Origin: Tiliqua scincoides
Taxonomy: Eukaryota; Chordata; Lepidosauria; Squamata; Scincidae
DNA: 64,000 nucleotides
Direction of reading: 5' to 3'
Assembly: GCF_035046505.1 (NCBI RefSeq)
Contig: NC_089822.1
Span: 98,464,659 to 98,528,658, forward strand
Position 1 is the stretch's first letter. Each line of letters starts with the position of its first letter. Made by a program: the position numbers and the translations under genes. The notes under the pieces were generated by a model. That model saw only the letters and a list, made by a program, of their open reading frames with translations, was not told where the DNA came from and made no database searches. This document shows, piece after piece, positions 1 through 9,652 of this stretch.

Positions 1-115
1 AGATGACCCCTCCTGGGGCCAGAGGATTATCCCTAGGTAAGGGAATAAATGTTCCCTTACCTAGAGAAAACTTATGGGACATCCCCCCCTCCATGGATAC
101 TGCATGCACTCTGGA
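1..115. mobile_element. Fragment of the ~178-bp palindromic MITE (PIF/Harbinger-like)
   Basis: The stretch from about 34 to 115 matches the centre of the MITE family seen intact at 21829-22007: a short palindrome ending in a CCCTTACCT-type motif, then the degraded gcaggatgcagcacatgcc-type segment. Neither terminus is recognisable, so this is an old partial copy. Position 1 is the window edge. Confidence 0.55.
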
Positions 116-589
116 GCGTAGGAGTAGGAAGGGAAGGGATACGGTTGGGGCATTAATTGTATCTATTTGGTATATGCCTAATAAAGGTTTGTTGTATGTT
201 GTTGTTGTAACTATTTGGACCAGCAGACTCCAAACCACAGACTGCCGCACTCTAATCTTCTCTGCTGATCTTTGGAAACATACGCCAGGCAGCCACTTCC
301 CCCCCCCCCCCGAAATTGTGGCACAGAGCCTTCTGCGGTGATGTGTGGAGGAAGTGGCTGCCCAGCATGAGTTTCTACAAAGACTGGCAGCAAAGAGGCA
401 GTGGTGTGGAACAGTAAGACTTCACCACCACCACACCATGCCCAGAATGGAAGGCCAGATCCAGCCTGCAGGCTGAGGATTTGGTGGTTCCTGATTTAGA
501 CTACCATAATGCACTGTACTAGGGCCTACCCTTGAAGACAGCCTGGGAAACTGCAGGTAACCCAGAACATGGCAGCTAGAGTGCTGGCA

Positions 590-915
590 GCCACTTGCTA
601 ATCAAAGCATAGCACAGTAGCATCACACTGCACAAGCTACACTGGCTTCCAGGATGTTTCCACAAAGGTCAAAGTGCTGATTACCACTTGGGAAGCCCTT
701 CAATGGCTTGGGACCATGATAAATGTGCCCACATACTGAATTTGTCCTGCGCTCTGCACCCCACTGCCTATGAATGGGCAGCCACAGAGATTATGGGACA
801 GGGCCTTTTCAGCAACAGCTCATTGGTGACAGAATTGCCACCCTTGTGATGCTTGGCTAGAAACTATACTGGCCATGTTTAAGCAAGCAGTGAAGACTTT
901 TTAAAAAAAAATTGA
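590..915 (+). mobile_element. Degraded L2-clade LINE fragment (C-terminal ORF2 region)
   Basis: Broken forward translation resembles the C-terminal domain of L2 LINEs, with an LHWLP-like segment near 635, a WEAL-LGP segment near 690 and an FQQQL segment near 810. The same region is better preserved at 12860-13260 on the other strand. Many stops and frame breaks; clearly inactive. Confidence 0.5.
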
Positions 916-1974
916 CTTCCCTCTGATTTCTCTGCTGTGCTCCAGTTTTATTTTTGATCATGGTTGTTATGCCAGTTTTTATTTGGTTGTTAAAATTGCT
1001 TACTGAACTAAAGCCATGTTTGACTTTCATCTATAATTCACCTTCTTCTACAAGGATATATTAAATACATGTTCTTGCATTTGGGAACTTCTTTTGTCAT
1101 GATGGTGACTGGGTTGGAAGAGAGAAGGACAGGAATAGGTTGACTACAGGAAGCTATTTGCACGTCTTCAAGTATATAAAATAAAGGCTCAACAAGGCAG
1201 TATCAGAAAAACAAAACTAGTCAAGTGGATTTTAGTTGAGTTACTCAGGGACAAGGCAAGGGAGAGCAGAGGGAGAGAATTTCCAGCTGCTGTGTTAGAA
1301 GATTGAGTAGAAGTCAAGTATAGGCATGAACTAAATGGGCACTTGGGGGGGGGGGTGCTGGAAACAGCCTTCAAGGAGCTCCCTTTCACAGATCACCAAC
1401 TGGTTTGACAAGCAAGTTGGAGGGGGAGTAAGCACTGGCACTGAAACTCTAAACTGCCAAGAGGATTTCATTTGAGACATGGAAGCCAAAGCAAGTGCTT
1501 CTTTACACTAAGAGAACTCATGGCTTTTACATATATGTCTATCCAAGGTTTGGACCAAGTGTAAGTGATAAATTGAAAATAGGCAGAAGTCAGAGATATA
1601 TCCAAAGAGTGTATTCTTTCCCTACTGCTACTGCCTACTTGGAAAGAGACGTTCCAGTAGGCCTTCAAATGCTGATGGGCAACTAAAGCCAGACCAGGAC
1701 CAGCAGAAGCCATAAAGCAACTCAAGAAGATCCCAGGAGAGAGAGGAATCATTCAGACATTCAGTGCTTTCAAGCTTTATTAAATGCTTGATAGCATATT
1801 TCAGAAGGGCCTTCCTCAGTGAGGTGCATATTACAATGCAGACAGAGAAGGCCAAATGAGTCTTACAAGATGAAATGTAATTCAATTAACGGCTCACCGA
1901 ATAATGCTCTCAGGAGGCCCCAAAGCGATTGCCAAGTCTAAGGCACATCACTGTTTAAGTGAGTTTAAGTGTGC
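916..1974. other. Gene-free stretch
   Basis: No exon, RNA gene or recognised repeat beyond short homopolymers (a G run near 1346). Short ORFs here show no family motifs. A T-rich segment follows the L2 fragment. Confidence 0.5.
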
Positions 1975-2195
1975 AGAAGCGCACGCGGCCTCCAGGAACC
2001 CAGTGCCTTGGGAACAAAGTGCCGGGTAAGGCACCACGAGTTTAGCCTCAGTATGAGTTCAGCAGCAGGGCGAGGAGGCCAGGGCCCCAGACACTGTCCT
2101 TCTCTTCCCTTGAGAAGAGGGCAGCAAACCAGTGATGGGTTTTTAAGTACCCCTAAACAATCAATCAATCAATCAATCAAACAAACAAAAAAACT

Positions 2196-3093
2196 ATGCA
2201 GTCAGACAGCCAGCAGCAGGGTGGGGACTATCCAGTGTTTTGCATCAAGTGTAACATGTATGACTATATGCCTCTGGGGCATAAGTCAATGGTGCGTCCT
2301 TGGTGCAAGGAGCTCCAGGGACTCAGGGAACGCATTCGCTCCCTTGAAGCCTTGGTGGCCGACCTGCAGAAGCAGGCAGAGAAGGACCGTGGGGAGACTT
2401 CCAGGGACGATCAGGCTTCGTCCCAACCTCAGGTGTGCAGCTCCTCAGCTGCCCGGCTGGGAAGTCTCGGGGCTGGAGGACGTCATCCTGGAAAGGAGGG
2501 AAACAATCCCCTGGGGGGACCCTTTCTCCAGGGGACAGGCCCATATCTGAACGCACTCAGGATACTTTCGGCAGGAGGGGGATCGGGGGCTTCTTGTAGT
2601 GGAGGAGTCGATTATTAGAAACATAGAGAGGGGGGCTTGCGACGGATGTGAGGACTGCATGGCGACTTGCCTGCCTGGTGCGAAGGTTGCGGACATCACT
2701 TCTCATCTAGACAGGTTGGTAGACAGTGCTGGGGAGGAGGTAGTGGTTGTGGTGCATGTTGGCACCAACGACGTGGGCAAGTGTAGCTGGGAGGTCCAGG
2801 AGGCCAAATTTAGGCTATTAGGCAGGAAGCTGAAAGCCAAGACCTCAAAGGTAGCGTTCTCGGAAGTGCTACCTGTTCCAAGTGCAGGGCCAGCTAGGCA
2901 GGCGGAGATCAGGGGTCTCAATTTGTGGATGAGACGGTGGTGTAGGGAGGAGGGGTTTAGATTCGTTAGGCACTGGGGAACATTTTGGGACAAACGGGGC
3001 CTGTACAAGAGGGACAGGCTTCACTTGAACCAGAATGGAACCAGACTGCTGGCGCATAACATTAAAAAGGTGGCAGAGCAGCTTTCAAACTGA
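2196..3093 (+). CDS. CR1 ORF1 (zinc-finger/coiled-coil head plus esterase domain)
   Basis: Two overlapping open segments, 2196-2618 and 2599-3093. The first begins with a short Cys-containing head (CIKC near residue 17) and a Leu/Arg-rich stretch (LRERIRSLEALVADLQKQA) that can form a coiled coil. The second has the SGNH-type esterase features usual in CR1 ORF1: VVVHVGTNDVGK as the block around the catalytic Asn/Gly, a central LGRKLK segment and the C-terminal DRLHLNQNGTRLLA block with the Asp-x-x-His pair. In CR1 elements ORF1 acts as an RNA-binding accessory esterase. The change of frame near 2600 indicates a broken ORF1. Confidence 0.8.
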
Positions 3094-3354
3094 TCCCTGG
3101 GGGAAGGCCGACAGGAGCCGAGGGGCATCTGGTTCGGAACTCCCCACCCCTACGGGACGAGGATGGAGAGGTTAGAGAACAACAAGGTAAAGGCAGAGTA
3201 GGAGAAGAAATTGAGAATGGTAGCATGATGGGAATGTGATAGACGGTTTGACACAGTGAGAGGAGGCGGGGACAAAGAAGCTAATAAGCAGCCCATCCTG
3301 GGGCATTCCATGTACGAATGCTTTTATGCAAATGCCCAAAGTCTCTGAGTAAAG

Positions 3355-6103
3355 ATGGGAGAACTGGAATGTCTGGTGACTAGGGAAAACATTGACATAG
3401 TGGGCATAACGGAAACCTGGTGGAATGCGGAGAATGAGTGGGATACTGCAATCCCGGGCTATAAACTCTACAGGAGGGACAGGGAGGGGCTTGTTGGAGG
3501 TGGGGTGGCCGTTTACGTTAAGGAAGTAATACAATCCAGCAAAGTAGAGATTGAAGGTGGGTTCGACTCCACCGTAGAATCTCTGTGGGTTAAATTACCA
3601 GGCCTGAGGAGCGATGTAATACTGGGGGCATACTATTGTCCTCCAGACCAGAAACCGGAAGGGGACCTTGAAATGAGGAAACAGATCAGGGAGGTGACAA
3701 GGAGGGACAGGGTTGTAATCATGGGGGACTTCAACTATCCTCATATAGACTGGGTCAATTTGTGTTCTGGTCACGAAAAGGAGACCAGATTCCTTGACAT
3801 GTTAAATGACTGTGCCTTAGAGCAGCAGGTCATGGAGCCCACCAGAGGACAGGTGACTCTGGATTTAATATTGTGCAGTACTCAGGACCTGGTTAGAGAG
3901 ATCAATGTTACAGAGCCGTTGGGGAACAGTGATCATGCTATGATCTGTTTCGACATGCACATTGGGGGAGGAATACCGGGCAAATCTCTCACAAAAACCC
4001 TTGACTTCCGACAGGCAGACTTCCCCCAAATGAGGAGGCTGGTTAGAAGGAGGTTGAAAAGGAGGGTAAAAAGAGTCCAATCTCTCCAGAGTGCATCGAG
4101 GCTGCTTAAAACAACAGTAATAGAGGCCCAGCGGAAGTGCATACCGCAAAGGAAGAAGGGCTCCACTAAGTCCAGGAGGGTGCCCGCATGGCTAACCAGC
4201 CAAGTTAGAGAGGGCATAAAGGGCAAGGAAGCTTCCTTCTGTAAATGGAAGTCTTGCCCTAATGAAGAGAAAAAAAAGGAACATAAACTGTGGCAAAAGA
4301 AATGTAAGAAGGTGATACGGGAGCCCAAGCAAGACTATGAGGAACGTATGGCCAGCAACATTAAGGGGAATAATAAGTCTTCAAATATGTTAGAAGCAGA
4401 AAACCCGCCAGAGAAGCGGTTGGCCCTCTGGATGGTGAGGGAGAGAAAGGGGAGATAAAAGGAAACTTGGAGGTGGCAGAGAAATTAAATGAGTTCTTTG
4501 CATCTGTCTTCACGGCAGAAGACCTCGGGCAGATACCGCTGCCCGAACGGCCCCTCCTGACCAAGGAATTAAGTCAGATAGCGGTTAAAAGAGAAGATGT
4601 TTCAGACCTCATTGTTAAATTAAAGATCAATAAGTCACCGGGCCCTGATGGCATCCACCCAAGAGTTACTAAGGAATTAAAGAATGAAGTTGCTGATCTC
4701 TTGACTAAAATATGCAACTTGTCCCTCAAAATGGCCACAGTGCCAGAAGATTGGAGGATAGCAAATGTCACGCCGATCTTTAAAAAAGGAAAGAGGGGGA
4801 CCCGGGAAACTATAGGCCCGTCAGCCTAACATCTATACTGAGTAAGAAGGTGGAATGCCTCATCAAAGATAGAATCTCAAAACACATAGACAAACAGGCC
4901 TTGCTGAGGGAGAATCAGCATGGCTTCTGTAAGGGTAAGTCTTGCCTCACAAACCTTTTAGAATTCTTTGAAAAGGTCAACAGGCATGTGGACGCGGGAG
5001 AACCCGTGGACATTATATATCTGGACTTTTAGAAGGCGTTTGACACAGTCCTTCACCAAAGGCTACTGAAAAAACTCCACAGTCAGGGAATTAGAGGGCA
5101 GGTCCTCTCCTGGATCAAGACCTGGTTGAAGACCAGGAAACAGAGAGTGGGTGTCAATGGGCAATTTTCACAATGGAGAGAGGTGAAAAGTGGTGTGCCC
5201 CAAGGATCTGTCCTGGGACCAGTGCTCTTCAACCTCTTCATAAATGACCTGGAGACAGGGGTGAGCAGTGAGTTGGCTAAGTTTGCAGATGACACCAAAC
5301 TTTTCTGAGTGGTGAAGACCAGAAGTGATTGTGAGGAGCTCCAGAAGGATCTCTCCAGACTGGCAGAATGGGCAGCAAAATGGCAGATGTGCTTCAATGT
5401 AAGTAAGTGTAAAGTCATGCACATTGGGGCAAAAAATCAAAACTTCACATATAGGCTGATGGGTTCTGAACTGTCTGTGACACGTCAGGAGAGAGATCCT
5501 GGGGTGGTGGTGAACTGATCGATGAAAGTGTCGACCCAGTGTGCGGCAGCAGTAAAGAAGGCCAATTCTATGCTTGGGATCATTAGAAAAGGTATTGAGA
5601 ACAAAACGGCTAAGATTATAATGCCATTGTACAAATCGATGGTAAGGCCACACCTGGAGTATTGTGTCCAGTTCTGGTCGCCGCATCTCAAAAAGGATAT
5701 AGTGGAAATGGAAAAGGTGCAAAAAAGAGCGACTAAAATGATTACTGGGCTGGGGCACCTTCCTTATGAGGAAAGGCTACGGCGTTTGGGCCTCTTCAGC
5801 CTAGAAAAGAGACGCCTGAGGGGGGACATGATTGAGACATACAAAATTATGCAGGGGAAGGATAAAGTGGATAGAGAGATGCTCTTTACACTCTCACATA
5901 ACACCAGAACCAGGGGACATCCACTAAAATTGAGTGTTGGGAGGGTTAGGACAGACAAAAGAAAATATTTCTTTACTCAGCGTGTGATCGGTCTGTGGCA
6001 CTCCTTGCCACAGGATATGGTGATGGCATCTGGCCTGGATGCCTTTAAAAGGGGGTTGGACAAGTTTCTGGAAGAAAAATCCATTACAGGGTACAAGCCA
6101 TGA
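3355..6103 (+). pseudogene. CR1 ORF2: AP-like endonuclease plus reverse transcriptase, interrupted
   Basis: The 5' part (3355-about 4000) is an exonuclease-endonuclease-phosphatase nicking domain with ITETWW, GDFNYPHIDW and SDHAMICFD blocks. The reverse transcriptase (about 4620-5500) shows KSPGPDGIHP, an HGFCKGKSC block, the YLDF catalytic block near 5020, [11 protein letters not shown] and the FADDTKLF active site near 5285. The C-terminal part (5522-6103) ends in [17 protein letters not shown]. Known role: target-primed reverse transcription of the CR1 RNA. The reading lies in three different frames with several stops, so no full-length protein is made from this copy. Confidence 0.88.
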
Positions 6104-6297
6104 TGTGTATGTGTAACCTTCTGATTTTAGAAATGGGCTATGTCAGAAGGCCAGATGCAAGGGAGGGCACCAGGATGCAGGTCTCTTGTTATCAGGTGTG
6201 CTCCCTGGGGCAATTGGTGGGCTGCTGTGAGATACAGAAAGCTGGACTAGATGGGCCTATGGCCTGATCCAGTGGAGCTGTTCATATGTTCTTATGA

Positions 6298-9292
6298 GCT
6301 GGCAACATGGCAATGCCCGCAGCAACCATGGGAGGCACTGCTTAAGTACATTTAAAATGCACATGCCTCTCCACAATCAGTGCTCAAGTGCCCACCAGGA
6401 AAGTGCTGAGCAGTGCAGAAGCAAGCAAGCCATTTAAACCACACATGTACTATTCACCATTGAGTTGCTCATGGTGACTGAATATGGGTACATTTTGTAT
6501 ACAAGTTTAAAAGGAGCCTGAACTAACCTTCCTACAACCACCAGCTCTGTTCTGCTAAGAATTTAGTTGTTGTTTGTGTTTCATTGGGGGGGGGGGGGGT
6601 CTGTCTTCTCCCCTGACTAGGCTATTCTTCCTCATTGGGGTACAAGAACAGAAATTGCTTCATTCTTAGAATTGAAGTTCTCCATGTTTCAAAACTGGTC
6701 ATCTTTGTCCTACTTTCCTACATATTAAAAGAAGCGTTAGCCAGCTAGCAACTGCTACACCAGTGAATCAGAGAGATTTATTAAACACTGGCTACCACTG
6801 AATTTGAACCTAATGACCTCTCCCTGTTATGATGCCAGCACTTTAATCCTGCAATGCTGAATTTTACCACCCCAATCCTTTACATTATGCTGCCCTCTTG
6901 TGGCCACTCATTATTGCAACCCCAAATCCCTTCTTCAAATCTGATGGAGAGAATTAATCTCCCAACAACTGTACTGGAAACAGTTCTACTAAATTTCGTT
7001 TGCACACCTGTCATATAGATTGGCATTCAATGTGTTGAGGCATACACAATACATGTGGCAGATTTTAATTCTTCCCGCCTCCTGCACACACTGGCCATGA
7101 ACAGCCAACATTAAAAGGCATTTCATCTCTGCAGTAACAGGAAGAAAGATCTTCCTGGGGTAGCTGCTGCAACTATGAACAGAAGAGCTTTGAAGGGTTC
7201 CCCTGGTCCTATTTATCCTAATAGAAGATGCGAGGGTGGCACCTCATTATTGTACGAGAGAGTGACTACAACTTAGTTGTCTAGACTGGTATGGCTAAGA
7301 CACTGCACAGTGTTTAAGGTCGCTTATTCCCTTTCTACTCAAGCGCTAAGCAATGTGCAATAGTCTGCTTGCCCCCGTTTCATTTCCTTGCATCTGTAGA
7401 TTCCAAACACAAGTGAGGAGTTCTCAAGGGCTCCACTTGTGGGAAAGAGTTGACCCATATTAAAACTGTGAATGAACTGGAGAGAAAAGCAAGTCACTAC
7501 TGCCCCCTCGTGTCTCAATTGTGCATGCCACAATAACAACTCTTTCTTAAAATATCCACCCATGTTTAAAAGCTGTTAGATACTAGATCATACAGGGCAT
7601 ACTGGAAGTTTTGTACAGTACAGAGTTTGGCTTCACTTTGTGAAGGAGACTTTGGATGAAGGGAGAGAGTCTACTTCTGTCAATTTTGAAATTTCAAGTA
7701 CCCCATCAACATCTGTACTATAAGCAATTCTCTAATGGTTAAAATACTGTATAGTTGTGGTCTTCAATCTTTTTCATGCCACAACAAATGAGACTTAGGA
7801 CCCACCATCAATCCCACTCCCCTCCTGGGACCCTAACCACCTACATCCCACCCCCATTATACCCTCCCAGCATTTTTTTTTACTGCAACCAAATATTCTT
7901 ATTGGAAAGAGTAGAAAACATGACCATGAAGCACTAGTGAAAGCTATTTTAGCAGAATTGCCAAGAACTTGAGCAGGACTGGGACATAATCTCCTGGAAG
8001 GGGTAACACCAGATGCCTCCCCTTTTACCTGGTGGTGCTCTAGTCCAGTGGTCTTCAGCCCACAGTATTCAGTTGCTGTAAGTTGCCATAACCTCACAAC
8101 TGAGGCTTTTTACACCAAGGCTAAAGAACACTGAAGACAGTAGATACTTTTGTATGAGAAGAGTAACTGGTAGGCAGCTTGAATGGGTCTCAACTGGCAG
8201 AGTGAGGTTAATACTTGACTATCCGATAGAGCATGTGAACTTTCACACAGTTCCCCAAAATGGTGGTTTGAACACCACATGGCCAAGGACTGCCCAGTGT
8301 ATACTTCCAAGCAGCAGAAACACATATTGCCAAGTCAAAGGCAGAGCATTTAGGGACTTGGACAACAGTCCTCCTAGCTCTGCATAAGGGTGCCTGAGAA
8401 AGTTTGCCAATTGCCAGGATAGCTTCATTCTATCCTTTGGCCCACATATGACAGTATACTACATTTTAGTCATGTTCAAAGCCGAGGCTATTCACAAGCT
8501 CCGCCTTTTCTTTTCATAGCTAATGCCCCAATCCTGTCATATTTTACGAAAATGCCCTTTCCCTTCCACAGACTTATCTAGTGCACCTATTTATATCCAA
8601 GGACTATCTTAAGCAGCAGCCTCTGGATTTATATAGCAGGACAAAACCCAAAGATCATTTCACATGCTGATTGGTTTATTCTTTGTGGAGATGTCAAAGC
8701 AGACCGCAACACTAGAGGCAAGGCAAATTAGACCCAGTTCCTTGGGATAGAAGTCTTTGCTAGTAGACATGTCCACAGCAGCCCCACAGCTATTCAAACT
8801 ATGACACAGTATCATCATTTCAGGATTTCCCTATTTCCTATCAGGATGAAATCCTATCAGGATTTCATTTCATCCCTTCCCAGAGATATGGGAAAATTGC
8901 ACACAGCTCATGGTATGCTTCAAGTGTTCCTAGGTGTTACCAAAGGGGTGAGCAAGTGACAGGACTTCATGCAACATCCAGATCCAGTCTTTGGACACTA
9001 TTAATGCACAATACAGGAGAGAAAGAGCTGAGAATTCCCTACTTTTGTTTCAGCAGATGGCTTCAGCATCTTCCTAAGATAGCCTGCATCAAGTTCATAG
9101 GAGATTGGCCAAAATATTTAGATGTGGGGTGGAGTCTTCACAACATCATTTATCAACTGTGCTACTTTAAGATGTGCTACAGCATCTTCTGACCAGCATG
9201 CTTCTCAAGTAGCAGTGTGCAACTATGTATGGGTTCCTACACTTTAGCAGAGTAGTTCTAGTCATTTTGGCCACTAGATCAAGTTACTCTTT
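6298..9292. other. 3' flank of the perilipin gene, no coding exon seen
   Basis: About 3 kb between the CR1 element and the perilipin stop codon. A minus-strand AATAAA (8675-8680), about 610 bp past the stop, could be the poly(A) signal; this is a guess. A G run lies near 6588. A degraded repeat with gtggtcttca-type ends may span about 7757-8070. None of the short ORFs has a recognisable motif. Confidence 0.45.
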
Positions 9293-9652
9293 TCAGGCTT
9301 CCTTTGTTGGTTCATGATCACCCATTGGTTCAGTCATGGTTTCAGCAGAGGTTCTACAAGGGGAGAAAGGCTCTACAACCCACATGACAGGAGCATTCTG
9401 CATCACATATGCCACAGTCTCATCAATAACCTCCCAAGCCTTGATCATCTCCTCGCAACACTGCGTCAAGAAGCCACTGGAAAGGTCCTGGAAGGATTCT
9501 GCAGTGGAGAGAGTAGCCTCCAGCTCCTCCATGCTGCCATAAGCTTGCTGCATCATTACTCGGACATACTGCATAGGGGCCAGGAGAATCTGGCAAGAGG
9601 CTTGCAGTTGCTGGGCAGTGTCATGGGACACGCCCAGAGTCCGAGACTCCAT
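9293..9652 (-). CDS. PLIN3: PLIN3-like terminal exon with stop
   Basis: Acceptor tctgtgtaatag before 9652, TGA at 9295-9293. Encodes MESRTLGVSHDTAQQLQ, SFQDLSSGFLTQC and YVMQNAPVMWVVEPFSP, the hydrophobic C-terminal pocket of PLIN3. The tail ends DHEPTKEA. Confidence 0.85.
   Translation of the reverse strand: MESRTLGVSHDTAQQLQASCQILLAPMQYVRVMMQQAYGSMEELEATLSTAESFQDLSSGFLTQCCEEMIKAWEVIDETVAYVMQNAPVMWVVEPFSPCRTSAETMTEPMGDHEPTKEA

Larger units (their letters stand above)
1975..6297 (+). mobile_element. CR1 LINE, near full length
   Basis: A non-LTR retrotransposon of the CR1 clade in forward orientation: GC-rich 5' region (about 1975-2195), ORF1 (2196-3093), ORF2 (3355-6103) and a 3' UTR (6104-6297) ending in a short gttcttatg-type tail. 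ORF2 is interrupted by at least two frame changes (near 4440 and 4800) and in-frame stops (near 5031, 5306 and 5516), so this copy is dead, but length and conservation make it the best-preserved LINE here. The 5' boundary is approximate. The 3' part (about 5940-6297) is the segment recurring at 11146-11400, 26661-26880, 40796-41130 and 44437-44868. Confidence 0.9.
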
